Assembly: GCF_026212465.1 (NCBI RefSeq)
Contig: NC_080051.1
Span: 2,505,001 to 2,569,000, forward strand
Source: Amaranthus tricolor
Lineage: Eukaryota; Streptophyta; Magnoliopsida; Caryophyllales; Amaranthaceae
DNA: 64,000 nucleotides
Direction: 5' to 3'
Below are positions 12,417 through 27,000 of this stretch, piece after piece. The position numbers were made by a program, and so were the translations under genes. Each line of letters starts with the position of its first letter. Positions within the stretch are counted from its first letter, which is position 1. The notes beneath the pieces were generated by a model. It saw only the letters and a list, made by a program, of their open reading frames with translations. It made no database searches and was not told where the DNA came from.

Positions 12417-14012
12417 CATCAATGATCAATGAAGAATGAACGATGAAGAATGAACAAGGATCAATGATCAATGAAAAATGAACGATGAAGAATGAACAAG
12501 GATTAATGGTCAATGACGAATGAACGATGAAGAATGAACAAGGATCAATGATCAATGAAGAATGAGCGATGAAAAATGAACAAGGATCAATGATTAATTA
12601 AAAATGAACGATGAAGAATGAACAAGGATTAATGGTCAATGACGAATAAACGATGAAGAATGAACAAGGATCAATGATCAATGACGAATGAATGATGAAG
12701 AATGAACAAGGATCAATGATCAATGAAGAATGAACGATGAAGAATGAACAAGGATTAATGGTCAATGACTAATGAACGATGAAGAATGAACAAGGATCAA
12801 TGGTCAATGACGAATGAACGATGAAGAATGAACAAGGATCAATGATCAAAGAAGAATGAACGATGAAGAATGAACAAGGATTAATGGTCAATGACGAATG
12901 AACGATGAAGAATGAACAAGGATCAATGATCAATGAAGAATGAACGATTAAGAATGAACAAGGATCAATGATCAATGAAGAATGAACAAGGATCAATGAT
13001 CAATGAAGAATGAACGATGAAGAATGAACAAGGATCAATGATCAATGAAGAATGAACAAGGATCAATGGTCAATGACGAATGAACGATGAAGAATGAATA
13101 AGGATCAATGATCAATGAAGAATGAACGATGAAGAATGAACAAGGATCAATGATCAATGAAGAATGAACAAGGATCAATGATCAATAAAGAATGAACGAT
13201 GAAGAATGAACAAGCATCAATGATCAATGAAGAATGAACGATGAAGAATGAACAAGGATCAATGATCAATGAAAAATGAACGATGAAGAATGAACAAGGA
13301 TTAATGGTCAATGACGAATGAACGATGAAGAATGAACAAGGATCAATGATCAATGAAGAATGAGCGATGAAAAATGAACAAGGATCAATGATTAATTAAA
13401 AATGAACGATGAAGAATGAACAAGGATTAATGGTCAATGACGAATGAACGATGAAGAATGAACAAGGATCAATGATCAATGACGAATGAATGATGAAGAA
13501 TGAACAAGGATCAATGATCAATGAAGAATGAACGATGAAGAATGAACAAGGATTAATGGTCAATGACTAATGAACGATGAAGAATGAACAAGGATCAATG
13601 GTCAATGACGAATGAACGATGAAGAATGAACAAGGATCAATGATCAAAGAAGAATGAACGATGAAGAATGAACAAGGATTAATGGTCAATGACGAATGAA
13701 CGATGAAGAATGAACAAGGATCAATGATCAATGAAGAATGAACGATTAAGAATGAACAAGGATCAATGATCAATGAAGAATGAACAAGGATCAATGATCA
13801 ATGAAGAATGAACGATGAAGAATGAACAAGGATCAATGATCAATGAAGAATGAACAAGGATCAATGGTCAATGACGAATGAACGATGAAGAATGAATAAG
13901 GATCAATGATCAATGAAGAATGAACGATGAAGAATGAACAAGGATCAATGATCAATGAAGAATGAACAAGGATCAATGATCAATAAAGAATGAACGATGA
14001 AGAATGAACAAG
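12417..14012 (+). repeat. Exact-offset 798-bp tandem duplication
   Basis: Private variants pair at 798 bp: CATCAAT at 12417 and 13215, the GAGCGAT-bearing unit at 12543 and 13341, and the rare GATTAATTAAAAAT string at 12592 and 13390. The two copies abut, giving a 1,596-bp block. After about 14,012 the second copy continues into a different order of units, which places the recombination junction near 13,180-13,215. Confidence 0.87.
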
Positions 14013-14474
14013 GATCAATGATCAATGACGAATGAACGATGAAGAATGAACAAAGATCAATGATCAATGAAGAATGAACAATGAAGAATGAACAAGGATC
14101 AATGATCAATGAAGAATGAACGATGAAGAATGAACAAGCATCAATGATCAATGAAGATAGAACGATGAAGACGGAACAAGGATCAATGATCAATGACGAA
14201 TGAAAGATGAAAAAAGAACAAGGATCAATGATCAATGAAGAATGAATGATGAAGAATGAACAAGGATTAATGGTCAATGACGAATGAACGACGAAAAATG
14301 AACAAGGATCAATGATCAATGACGAATGAACGATGAAGAATGAACAAGGATCAATGATCAATGAAGAATGAACGATGAAGAATGAACAATGATCAATGAT
14401 CAATGAAGAATGAACGATGAAGAATGAAAAAGGATCAATGGTCAATGACGAATGAACGATGAAGAATGAACAAG

Positions 14475-14495
14475 GATCAATGAAGAATGAACAAG
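14475..14495 (+). repeat. 21-bp minimal unit
   Basis: Three heptamers only: GATCAAT, GAAGAAT, GAACAAG. It lacks one GATCAAT compared with the 28-bp unit. Because 21 is an odd multiple of 7, it shifts the 14-bp register while keeping both the 7-bp register and the minus-strand reading frame. Confidence 0.93.
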
Positions 14496-15013
14496 GATCA
14501 ATGATCAATGAAGAATGAACGATGAAGAATGAACAAGGATCAATGATCAATGAAGAATGAACAAGGATCAATGATCAAAGAAGAATGAACGATCAAGAAT
14601 GAACAAGGATCAATGATCAATGAAGAATGAACAAGGATCAATGGTCAATGACGAATAAACGATGAAGAATGAACAAGGATCAATGATCAATGAAGAATGA
14701 ACGATGAAGAATGAACAAGGATCAATGATCAATGAAGAATGAACGATGAAGAATGAACAAGGATCAATGATCAATGACGAATGAACGATGAAGAATGAAC
14801 AAGGATCAATGATCAATGAAGAATGAACGATGAAGAATGAACAAGGATTAATGGTCAATGACGAATGAACGATGAAGAATGAACAAGCATCAATGATCAA
14901 TGAAGAATGAACGATGAAGAATGAACAATGATCAATGATCAATGAAGAATGAATGATGAAGAATGAAAAAGGATCAATGGTCAATGACGAATGAACGATG
15001 AAGAATGAACAAG

Positions 15014-15034
15014 GATCAATGAAGAATGAACAAG
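15014..15034 (+). repeat. 21-bp minimal unit, second copy
   Basis: Same three-heptamer form as at 14475, in a matching context: both follow a variant B unit and precede a 42-bp canonical unit. It was probably copied together with its surroundings. Confidence 0.92.
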
Positions 15035-16966
15035 GATCAATGATCAATGAAGAATGAACGATGAAGAATGAACAAGGATCAATGATCAATGAAGAATGAA
15101 CAAGGATCAATGATCAAAGAAGAATGAACGATCAAGAATGAACAAGGATCAATGATCAATGAAGAATGAACAAGGATCAATGGTCAATGACGAATAAACG
15201 ATGAAGAATGAACAAGGATCAATGATCAATGAAGAATGAACGATGAAGAATGAACAAGGATCAATGATCAATGAAGAATGAACGATGAAGAATGAACAAG
15301 GATCAATGATCAATGACGAATGAACGATGAAGAATGAACAAGGATCAATGATCAATGAAGAATGAACGATGAAGAATGAACAAGGATTAATGGTCAATGA
15401 CGAATGAACGATGAAGAATGAACAAGCATCAATGATCAATGAAGAATGAACGATGAAGAATGAACAAGGATCAATGATCATTGAAGAATGAACGATGAAG
15501 AATGAACAAGGATTAATGGTCAATGACGAATGAACGATGAAGAATGAACAAGGATCAATGATCAATGAAGAATGAACGATGAAGAATGAATAAGGATCAA
15601 TGATTAATGAAAAATGAACGATGAAGAATGAACAACGATTAATGGTCAATGACGAATGAACGATGAAGAATGAACAAGGATCAATGATCAATGAAGAATG
15701 AACGATGAAGAATGAATAAGGATCAATGATTAATGAAAAATGAACGATGAAGAATGAACAACGATTAATGGTCAATGACGAATGAACGATGAAGAATGAA
15801 CAAGGATCAATGATCAATGACGAATGAACGATGAATAATGAACAAGGATCAATGATCAATGAAGAATAAACGATGAAGAATGAACAAGGATTAATGGTCA
15901 ATGACGAATGAACGATGAAGAATGAACAAGGATCAATGGTCAATGACGACTGAACGATGAAGAATGAACAAGGATCAATGATCAATGAAGAATGAACAAG
16001 GATCAATGATCAATAAAGAATGAACGATGAAGAATGAACAAGGATCAATGATCAATGACGAATGAACGATGAAGAATGAACAAAGATCAATGATCAATGA
16101 AGAATGAACAATGAAGAATGAACAAGGATCAATGATCAATGAAGAATGAACGATGAAGAATGAACAAGCATCAATGATCAATGAAGATAGAACGATGAAG
16201 AATGAACAAGGATCAATGATCAATGACGAATGAACGATGAAGAAAGAACAAGGATCAATGATCAATGAAGAATGAACGATGAAGAATGAACAAGGATTAA
16301 TGGTCAATGACGAATGAACGACGAAGAATGAACAAGGATCAATGATCAATGACGAATGAACGATGAAGAATGAACAATGATCAATGATCAATGAAGAATG
16401 AACGATGAAGAATGAACAATGATCAATGATCAATGAAGAATGAACGATGAAGAATGAACAAGGATCAATGGTCAATGACGAATGAACGATGAAGAATGAA
16501 CAAGGATCAATGATCAATGAAGAATGAACAAGGATCAATGATCAAAGAAGAATGAACGATCAAGAATGAACAAGGATCAATGATCAATGAAGAATGAACA
16601 AGGATAAATGGTCAATGACGAATGAACGATGAAGAATGAACAAGGATCAATGATCAATGAAGAATGAACAAGGATCAATGATCAATGAAGAATGAACGAT
16701 GAAGAATGAACAAGGATCAATGATCAATGACGAATGAACGATGAAGAATGAACAAGGATCAATGATCAATGAAGAATGAACGATGAAGAATGAACAAGGA
16801 TTAATGGTCAATGACGAATGAACGATGAAGAATGAACAAGCATCAATGATCAATGAAGAATGAACGATGAAGAATGAACAATGATCAATGATCAATGAAG
16901 AATGAATGATGAAGAATGAAAAAGGATCAATGGTCAATGACGAATGAACGATGAAGAATGAACAAG

Positions 16967-16987
16967 GATCAATGAAGAATGAACAAG
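16967..16987 (+). repeat. 21-bp minimal unit, third copy
   Basis: Identical in form and context to the copies at 14475 and 15014. It belongs to the second copy of the about 1.95-kb duplication. I found no 21-bp unit after this one, so the form marks the 14-17 kb lineage. Confidence 0.9.
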
Positions 16988-18403
16988 GATCAATGATCAA
17001 TGAAGAATGAACGATGAAGAATGAACAAGGATCAATGATCAATGAAGAATGAACAAGGATCAATGATCAAAGAAGAATGAACGATCAAGAATGAACAAGG
17101 ATCAATGATCAATGAAGAATGAACAAGGATCAATGGTCAATGACGAATAAACGATGAAGAATGAACAAGGATCAATGATCAATGAAGAATGAACGATGAA
17201 GAATGAACAAGGATCAATGATCAATGAAGAATGAACGATGAAGAATGAACAAGGATCAATGATCAATGACGAATGAACGATGAAGAATGAACAAGGATCA
17301 ATGATCAATGAAGAATGAACGATGAAGAATGAACAAGGATTAATGGTCAATGACGAATGAACGATGAAGAATGAACAAGCATCAATGATCAATGAAGAAT
17401 GAACGATGAAGAATGAACAAGGATCAATGATCATTGAAGAATGAACGATGAAGAATGAACAAGGATTAATGGTCAATGACGAATGAACGATGAAGAATGA
17501 ACAAGGATCAATGATCAATGAAGAATGAACGATGAAGAATGAATAAGGATCAATGATTAATGAAAAATGAACGATGAAGAATGAACAACGATTAATGGTC
17601 AATGACGAATGAACGATGAAGAATGAACAAGGATCAATGATCAATGACGAATGAACGATGAATAATGAACAAGGATCAATGATCAATGAAGAATAAACGA
17701 TGAAGAATGAACAAGGATTAATGGTCAATGACGAATGAACGATGAAGAATGAACAAGGATCAATGGTCAATGACGACTGAACGATGAAGAATGAACAAGG
17801 ATCAATGATCAATGAAGAATGAACAAGGATCAATGATCAATAAAGAATGAACGATGAAGAATGAACAAGGATCAATGATCAATGACGAATGAACGATGAA
17901 GAATGAACAAAGATCAATGATCAATGAAGAATGAACAATGAAGAATGAACAAGGATCAATGATCAATGAAGAATGAACGATGAAGAATGAACAAGCATCA
18001 ATGATCAATGAAGATAGAACGATGAAGAATGAACAAGGATCAATGATCAATGACGAATGAACGATGAAGAAAGAACAAGGATCAATGATCAATGAAGAAT
18101 GAACGATGAAGAATGAACAAGGATTAATGGTCAATGACGAATGAACGACGAAGAATGAACAAGGATCAATGATCAATGACGAATGAACGATGAAGAATGA
18201 ACAATGATCAATGATCAATGAAGAATGAACGATGAAGAATGAACAATGATCAATGATCAATGAAGAATGAACGATGAAGAATGAACAAGGATCAATGGTC
18301 AATGACGAATGAACGATGAAGAATGAACAAGGATCAATGATCAATGAAGAATGAACAAGGATCAATGATCAAAGAAGAATGAACGATCAAGAATGAACAA
18401 GGA

Positions 18404-21063
18404 TCAATGATCAATGAAGAATGAACAAGGATAAATGGTCAATGACGAATGAACGATGAAGAATGAACAAGGATCAATGATCAATGAAGAATGAACGATG
18501 AAGAATGAACAAGGATAAATGATCAATGAAGAATGAACGATGAAGAATGAACAAGCATCAATGATCAATGAAGAATGAACGATGAAGAATGAACAAGTAT
18601 CAATGATCAATGAAAAATGAACGATGAAGAATGAACAAGGATTAATGGTCAATGACGAATGAACGATGAAGAATAAACAAGGATCAATGATCAATGACGA
18701 ATGAACGATGAAGAATGAACAAGGATCAATGATCAATGAAGAATGAACGATGAAGAATGAACAAGGATTAATGGTCAATGACGAATGAACGATGAAGAAT
18801 GAACAAGCATCAATGATCAATGAAGAATGAACGATGAAGAATGAACAAGGATCAATGATCAATGAGAAATCAACGATGAAGAATGAACAAGGATTAATGG
18901 TCAATGACGAATGAACGATGAAGAATGAACAAGGATCAATGATCAATGAAGAATGAGCGATGAAAAATGAACAAGGATCAATGATTAATGAAAAATGAAC
19001 GATGAAGAATGAACAAGGATTAATGGTCAATGACGAATGAACGATGAAGAATGAACAAGGATCAATGATCAATGAAGAATGAACGATTAAGAATGAACAA
19101 GGATCAATGATCAATGAAGAATGAACAAGGATCAATGATCAATGAAGAATGAACGATGAAGAATGAACAAGGATCAATGATCAATGAAGAATGAACAAGG
19201 ATCAATGGTCAATGACGAATGAACGATGAAGAATGAACAAGGATCAATGATCAATGAAGAATGAACGATGAAGAATGAACAAGGATCAATGGTCAATGAC
19301 GAATGAACGATGAAGAATGAATAAGGATCAATGATCAATGAAGAATGAACGATGAAGAATGAACAAGGATCAATGATCAATGAAGAATGAACAAGGATCA
19401 ATGTTCAATAAAGAATGAACGATGAAGAATGAACAAGGATCAATGATCAATGAAGAATGAACGATGAAGAATGAACAATGATCAATGATCAATGAAGAAT
19501 GAACGATGAAGAATGAACAAGGATCAATGGTCAATGACGAATGAACGATGAAGAATGAACAAGGATCAATGATCAATGAAGAATGAACAAGGATCAATGA
19601 TCAATGAAGAATGAACGATGAAGAATGAACAAGGATCAATGATCAATGAAGAATGAACAAGGATCAATGATCAAAGAAGAATGAACGATCAAGAATGAAC
19701 AAGGATCAATGATCAATGAAGAATGAACAAGGATCAATGGTCAATGACGAATGAACGATGAAGAATGAACAAGGATCAATGATCAATGAAGAATGAACGA
19801 TGAAGAATGAACAAGGATCAATGATCAATGAAGAATGAACGATGAAGAATGAACAAGGATCAATGATCAATGACGAATGAACGATGAAGAATGAACAAGG
19901 ATCAATGATCAATGAAGAATGAACGATGAAGAATGAACAAGGATTAATGGTCAATGACGAATGAACGATGAAGAATGAACAAGCATCAATGATCAATGAA
20001 GAATGGACGATGAAGAATGAACAAGGATCAATGATCATTGAAGAATGAACGATGAAGAATGAACAAGGATTAATGGTCAATGACGAATGAACGATGAAGA
20101 ATGAACAAGGATCAATGATCAATGAAGAATGAACGATGAAGAATGAATAAGGATCAATGATTAATGAAAAATGAACGATGAAGAATGAACAACGATTAAT
20201 GGTCAATGACGAATGAACGATGAAGAATGAACAAGGATCAATGATCAATGACGAATGAACGATGAATAATGAAAAAGGATCAATGATCAATGAAGAATAA
20301 GTGATGAAGAATGAACAAGGATTAATGGTCAATGACGAATGAACGATGAAGAATGAACAAGGATCAATGGTCAATGACGACTGAACGATGAAGAATGAAC
20401 AAGGATTAATGGTCAATAACGAATGAACGATGAAGAATGAACAAGGAACAATGATCAATGAAGAATGAACGATTAAGAATCAACAAGGATCAATGATCAA
20501 TGAAAAATGAACGATGAAGAATGAACAAGGATCAATGATCAATGAAGAATGAACAAGGATCAATGGTCAATGACGAATGAACGATGAAGAATGAACAAGG
20601 ATCAATGATCAATGACGAATGAACGACGAAGAATGAACAAGGATCAATGATCAATGACGAATGAACGATGAAGAATGAACAATGATCAATGATCAATGAA
20701 GAATGAACGATGAAGAATGAACAATGATCAATGATCAATGAAGAATGAACGATGAAGAATGAACAAGGATCAATGCTCAATGACGAATGAACGATGAAGA
20801 ATGAACAAGGATCAATGATCAATGAAGAATGAACAAGGATCAATGATAATGAAAAAATGAACGATGAAGAATGAACAAGGATCAATGGTCAATGACGAAT
20901 GAACGATGAAGAATGAACAAGGATCAATGATCAATGAAGAATGAACAAGGATCAATGATCAATGAAGAATGAACGATGAAGAATGAACAAGGATCAATGA
21001 TCAATGAATAATGAACAAGGATCAATGATCAAAGAAGAATGAACGATCAAGAATGAACAAGGA
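18404..21063 (+). repeat. Alpha-like, short beta, gamma and delta modules
   Basis: The modules that dominate the right two-thirds first appear in order here: an alpha-like stretch (18404-19135), a shortened beta (19174-19600), gamma (19706-20458) and delta (20532-20885). Gamma, delta and the following alpha start recur at an exact 7,490-bp offset (27196, 28022, 28554). A complete 98-bp cassette spans 20992-21089 and leads into alpha. Confidence 0.8.
20838..20879 (+). repeat. Unit with a locally shifted GATAATG-AAAAAAT pair
   Basis: Heptamers 2 and 3 read GATAATG and AAAAAAT instead of the usual GATCAAT-GAAGAAT. Other copies of this unit read GATAATT-GAAAAAT (for example at 28328 and 31790). 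The difference is either two adjacent substitutions or a compensating one-base deletion and insertion. Total length stays 42 bp. A copy of the altered form lies 3,458 bp downstream. Confidence 0.85.
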
Positions 21064-24000
21064 TCAATGATCAATGAAGAATGAACAAGGATCAATGGTC
21101 AATGACGAATGAACGATGAAGAATGAACAAGGATCAATGATCAATGAAGAATGAACGATGAAGAATGAACAAGGATAAATAATCAATGAAGAATGAACGA
21201 TGAAGAATGAACAAGCATCAATGATCAATGAAGAATGAACGATGAAGAATGAACAAGGATCAATGATCAATGAAAAATGAACGATGAAGAATGAACAAGG
21301 ATTAATGGTCAATGACGAATGAACGATGAAGAATAAACAAGGATCAATGATCAATGACGAATGAACGATGAAGAATGAACAAGGATCAATGATCAATGAA
21401 GAATGAACGATGAAGAATGAACAAGGATTAATGGTCAATGACGAATGAACGATGAAGAATGAACAAGCATCAATGATCAATGAAGAATGAACGATGAAGA
21501 ATGAACAAGGATCAATGATCAATGAAAAATGAACGATGAAGAATGAACAAGGATTAATGGTCAATGACGAATGAACGATGAAGAATGAACAAGGATCAAT
21601 GATCAATGAAGAATGAGCGATGAAAAATGAACAAGGATCAATGATTAATGAAAAATGAACGATGAAGAATGAACAAGGATTAATGGTCAATGACGAATGA
21701 ACGATGAAGAATGAACAAGGATCAATGATCAATGACGAATGAACGATGAAGAATGAACAAGGATCAATGATCAATGAAGAATGAACGATGAAGAATGAAC
21801 AAGGATTAATGGTCAATGACGAATGAACGATGAAGAATGAACAAGGATCAATGGTCAATGACGAATGAACGATGAAGAATGAACAAGGATCAATGATCAA
21901 AGAAGAATGAACGATGAAGAATGAACAAGGATTAATGGTCAATGACGAATGAACGATGAAGAATGAACAAGGATCAATGATCAATGAAGAATGAACTATT
22001 AAGAATGAACAAGGATCAATGATCAATGAAGAATGAACAAGGATCAATGATCAATGAAGAATGAACGATGAAGAATGAACAAGGATCAATGATCAATGAA
22101 GAATGAACAAGGATCAATGGTCAATGACGAATGAACGATGAAGAATGAACAAGGATCAATGATCAATGAAGAATGAACGATGAAGAATGAACAAGGATCA
22201 ATGGTCAATGACGAATGAACGATGAAGAATGAACAAGGATCAATGATCAATGAAGAATGAACGATGAAGAATGAACAAGGATCAATGATCAATGAAGAAT
22301 GAACAAGGATCAATGATCAATAAAGAATGAACGATGAAGAATGAACAAGGATCAATGATCAATGACGAATGAACGATGAAGAATGAACAAAGATCAATGA
22401 TCAATGAAGAATGAACAATGAAGAATGAACAAGGATCAATGATCAATGAAGAATGAACGATAAAGAATGAACAAGCATCAATGATCAATGAAGATAGAAC
22501 GATGAAGAATGAACAAGGATCAATGATCAATGACGAATGAACGATGAAGAAAGAACAAGGATCAATGATCAATGAAGAATGAACGATGAAGAATGAACAA
22601 GGATTAATGGTCAATGACGAATGAACGACGAAGAATGAACAAGGATCAATGATCAATGACGAATGAACGATGAAGAATGAACAAGGATCAATGATCAATG
22701 AAGAATGAACGATGAAGAATGAACAATGATCAATGATCAATGAAGAATGAACGATGAAGAATGAACAAGGATCAATGGTCAATGACGAATGAACGATGAA
22801 GAATGAACAAGGATCAATGATCAATGAAGAATGAACAAGGATCAATGATCAATGAAGAATGAACGATGAAGAATGAACAAGGATCAATGATCAATGAAGA
22901 ATGAACAAGGATCAATGATCAAAGAAGAATGAACGATCAAGAATGAACAAGGATCAATGATCAATGAAGAATGAACAAGGATCAATGGTCAATGACGAAT
23001 GAACGATGAAGAATGAACAAGGATCAATGATCAATGAAGAATGAACGATGAAGAATGAACAAGGATCAATGATCAATGAAGAATGAACAAGGATCAATGA
23101 TCAATAAAGAATGAACGATGAAGAATGAACAAGGATCAATGATCAATGACGAATGAACGATGAAGAATGAACAAAGATCAATGATCAATGAAGAATGAAC
23201 AATGAAGAATGAACAAGGATCAATGATCAATGAAGAATGAACGATAAAGAATGAACAAGCATCAATGATCAATGAAGATAGAACGATGAAGAATGAACAA
23301 GGATCAATGATCAATGACGAATGAACGATGAAGAAAGAACAAGGATCAATGATCAATGAAGAATGAACGATGAAGAATGAACAAGGATTAATGGTCAATG
23401 ACGAATGAACGACGAAGAATGAACAAGGATCAATGATCAATGACGAATGAACGATGAAGAATGAACAAGGATCAATGATCAATGAAGAATGAACGATGAA
23501 GAATGAACAATGATCAATGATCAATGAAGAATGAACGATGAAGAATGAACAAGGATCAATGGTCAATGACGAATGAACGATGAAGAATGAACAAGGATCA
23601 ATGATCAATGAAGAATGAACAAGGATCAATGATCAATGAAGAATGAACGATGAAGAATGAACAAGGATCAATGATCAATGAAGAATGAACAAGGATCAAT
23701 GATCAAAGAAGAATGAACGATCAAGAATGAACAAGGATCAATGATCAATGAAGAATGAACAAGGATCAATGGTCAATGACGAATGAACGATGAAGAATGA
23801 ACAAGGATCAATGATCAATGAAGAATGAACGATGAAGAATGAACAAGGATCAATGATCAATGAAGAATGAACGATGAAGAATGAACAAGGATCAATGATC
23901 AATGACGAATGAACGATGAAGAATGAACAAGGATCAATGATCAATGAAGAATGAACGATGAAGAATGAACAAGGATTAATGGTCAATGACGAATGAACGA

Positions 24001-27000
24001 TGAAGAATGAACAAGCATCAATGATCAATGAAGAATGAACGATGAAGAATGAACAAGGATCAATGATCATTGAAGAATGAACGATGAAGAATGAACAAGG
24101 ATTAATGGTCAATGACGAATGAACGATGAAGAATGAACAAGGATCAATGATCAATGAAGAATGAACAATGAAGAATGAATAAGGATCAATGATTAATGAA
24201 AAATGAACGATGAAGAATGAACAACGATTAATGGTCAATGACGAATGAACGATGAAGAATGAACAAGGATCAATGATCAATGAAGAATGAACAAGGATCA
24301 ATGATAATGAAAAAATGAACGATGAAGAATGAACAAGGATCAATGGTCAATGACGAATGAACGATGAAGAATGAACAAGGATCAATGATCAATGAAGAAT
24401 GAACAAGGATCAATGATCAATGAAGAATGAACGATGAAGAATGAACAAGGATCAATGATCAATGAATAATGAACAAGGATCAATGATCAAAGAAGAATGA
24501 ACGATCAAGAATGAACAAGGATCAATGATCAATGAAGAATGAACAAGGATCAATGGTCAATGACGAATGAACGATGAAGAATGAACAAGGATCAATGATC
24601 AATGAAGAATGAACGATGAAGAATGAACAAGGATAAATAATCAATGAAGAATGAACGATGAAGAATGAACAAGCATCAATGATCAATGAAGAATGAACGA
24701 TGAAGAATGAACAAGGATCAATGATCAATGAAAAATGAACGATGAAGAATGAACAAGGATTAATGGTCAATGACGAATGAACGATGAAGAATAAACAAGG
24801 ATCAATGATCAATGACGAATGAACGATGAAGAATGAACAAGGATCAATGATCAATGAAGAATGAACGATGAAGAATGAACAAGGATTAATGGTCAATGAC
24901 GAATGAACGATGAAGAATGAACAAGCATCAATGATCAATGAAGAATGAACGATGAAGAATGAACAAGGATCAATGATCAATGAAAAATGAACGATGAAGA
25001 ATGAACAAGGATTAATGGTCAATGACGAATGAACGATGAAGAATGAACAAGGATCAATGATCAATGAAGAATGAGCGATGAAAAATGAACAAGGATCAAT
25101 GATTAATGAAAAATGAACGATGAAGAATGAACAAGGATTAATGGTCAATGACGAATGAACGATGAAGAATGAACAAGGATCAATGATCAATGACGAATGA
25201 ACGATGAAGAATGAACAAGGATCAATGATCAATGAAGAATGAACGATGAAGAATGAACAAGGATTAATGGTCAATGACGAATGAACGATGAAGAATGAAC
25301 AAGGATCAATGGTCAATGACGAATGAACGATGAAGAATGAACAAGGATCAATGATCAAAGAAGAATGAACGATGAAGAATGAACAAGGATTAATGGTCAA
25401 TGACGAATGAACGATGAAGAATGAACAAGGATCAATGATCAATGAAGAATGAACTATTAAGAATGAACAAGGATCAATGATCAATGAAGAATGAACAAGG
25501 ATCAATGATCAATGAAGAATGAACGATGAAGAATGAACAAGGATCAATGATCAATGAAGAATGAACAAGGATCAATGGTCAATGACGAATGAACGATGAA
25601 GAATGAACAAGGATCAATGATCAATGAAGAATGAACGATGAAGAATGAACAAGGATCAATGGTCAATGACGAATGAACGATGAAGAATGAACAAGGATCA
25701 ATGATCAATGAAGAATGAACGATGAAGAATGAACAAGGATCAATGATCAATGAAGAATGAACAAGGATCAATGATCAATAAAGAATGAACGATGAAGAAT
25801 GAACAAGGATCAATGATCAATGACGAATGAACGATGAAGAATGAACAAAGATCAATGATCAATGAAGAATGAACAATGAAGAATGAACAAGGATCAATGA
25901 TCAATGAAGAATGAACGATAAAGAATGAACAAGCATCAATGATCAATGAAGATAGAACGATGAAGAATGAACAAGGATCAATGATCAATGACGAATGAAC
26001 GATGAAGAAAGAACAAGGATCAATGATCAATGAAGAATGAACGATGAAGAATGAACAAGGATTAATGGTCAATGACGAATGAACGACGAAGAATGAACAA
26101 GGATCAATGATCAATGACGAATGAACGATGAAGAATGAACAAGGATCAATGATCAATGAAGAATGAACGATGAAGAATGAACAATGATCAATGATCAATG
26201 AAGAATGAACGATGAAGAATGAACAAGGATCAATGGTCAATGACGAATGAACGATGAAGAATGAACAAGGATCAATGATCAATGAAGAATGAACAAGGAT
26301 CAATGATCAATGAAGAATGAACGATGAAGAATGAACAAGGATCAATGATCAATGAAGAATGAACAAGGATCAATGATCAAAGAAGAATGAACGATCAAGA
26401 ATGAACAAGGATCAATGATCAATGAAGAATGAACAAGGATCAATGGTCAATGACGAATGAACGATGAAGAATGAACAAGGATCAATGATCAATGAAGAAT
26501 GAACGATGAAGAATGAACAAGGATCAATGATCAATGAAGAATGAACAAGGATCAATGATCAATAAAGAATGAACGATGAAGAATGAACAAGGATCAATGA
26601 TCAATGACGAATGAACGATGAAGAATGAACAAAGATCAATGATCAATGAAGAATGAACAATGAAGAATGAACAAGGATCAATGATCAATGAAGAATGAAC
26701 GATAAAGAATGAACAAGCATCAATGATCAATGAAGATAGAACGATGAAGAATGAACAAGGATCAATGATCAATGACGAATGAACGATGAAGAAAGAACAA
26801 GGATCAATGATCAATGAAGAATGAACGATGAAGAATGAACAAGGATTAATGGTCAATGACGAATGAACGACGAAGAATGAACAAGGATCAATGATCAATG
26901 ACGAATGAACGATGAAGAATGAACAAGGATCAATGATCAATGAAGAATGAACGATGAAGAATGAACAATGATCAATGATCAATGAAGAATGAACGATGAA

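Larger units (their letters stand above)
14610..18403 (+). repeat. About 1.95-kb tandem duplication (14610-16646 and 16647-18403)
   Basis: Landmarks pair at 14610/16647 (2,037 bp), 15149/17102 (1,953 bp) and 15975/17802 (1,827 bp). The drops of 84 and 126 bp equal two and three whole 42-bp units missing from the second copy. The 126-bp difference is a nested tandem duplication in the first copy: the GAATAAG / GATTAAT-GAAAAAT / AACGATTAAT group at 15595 repeats at 15721. Confidence 0.85.
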
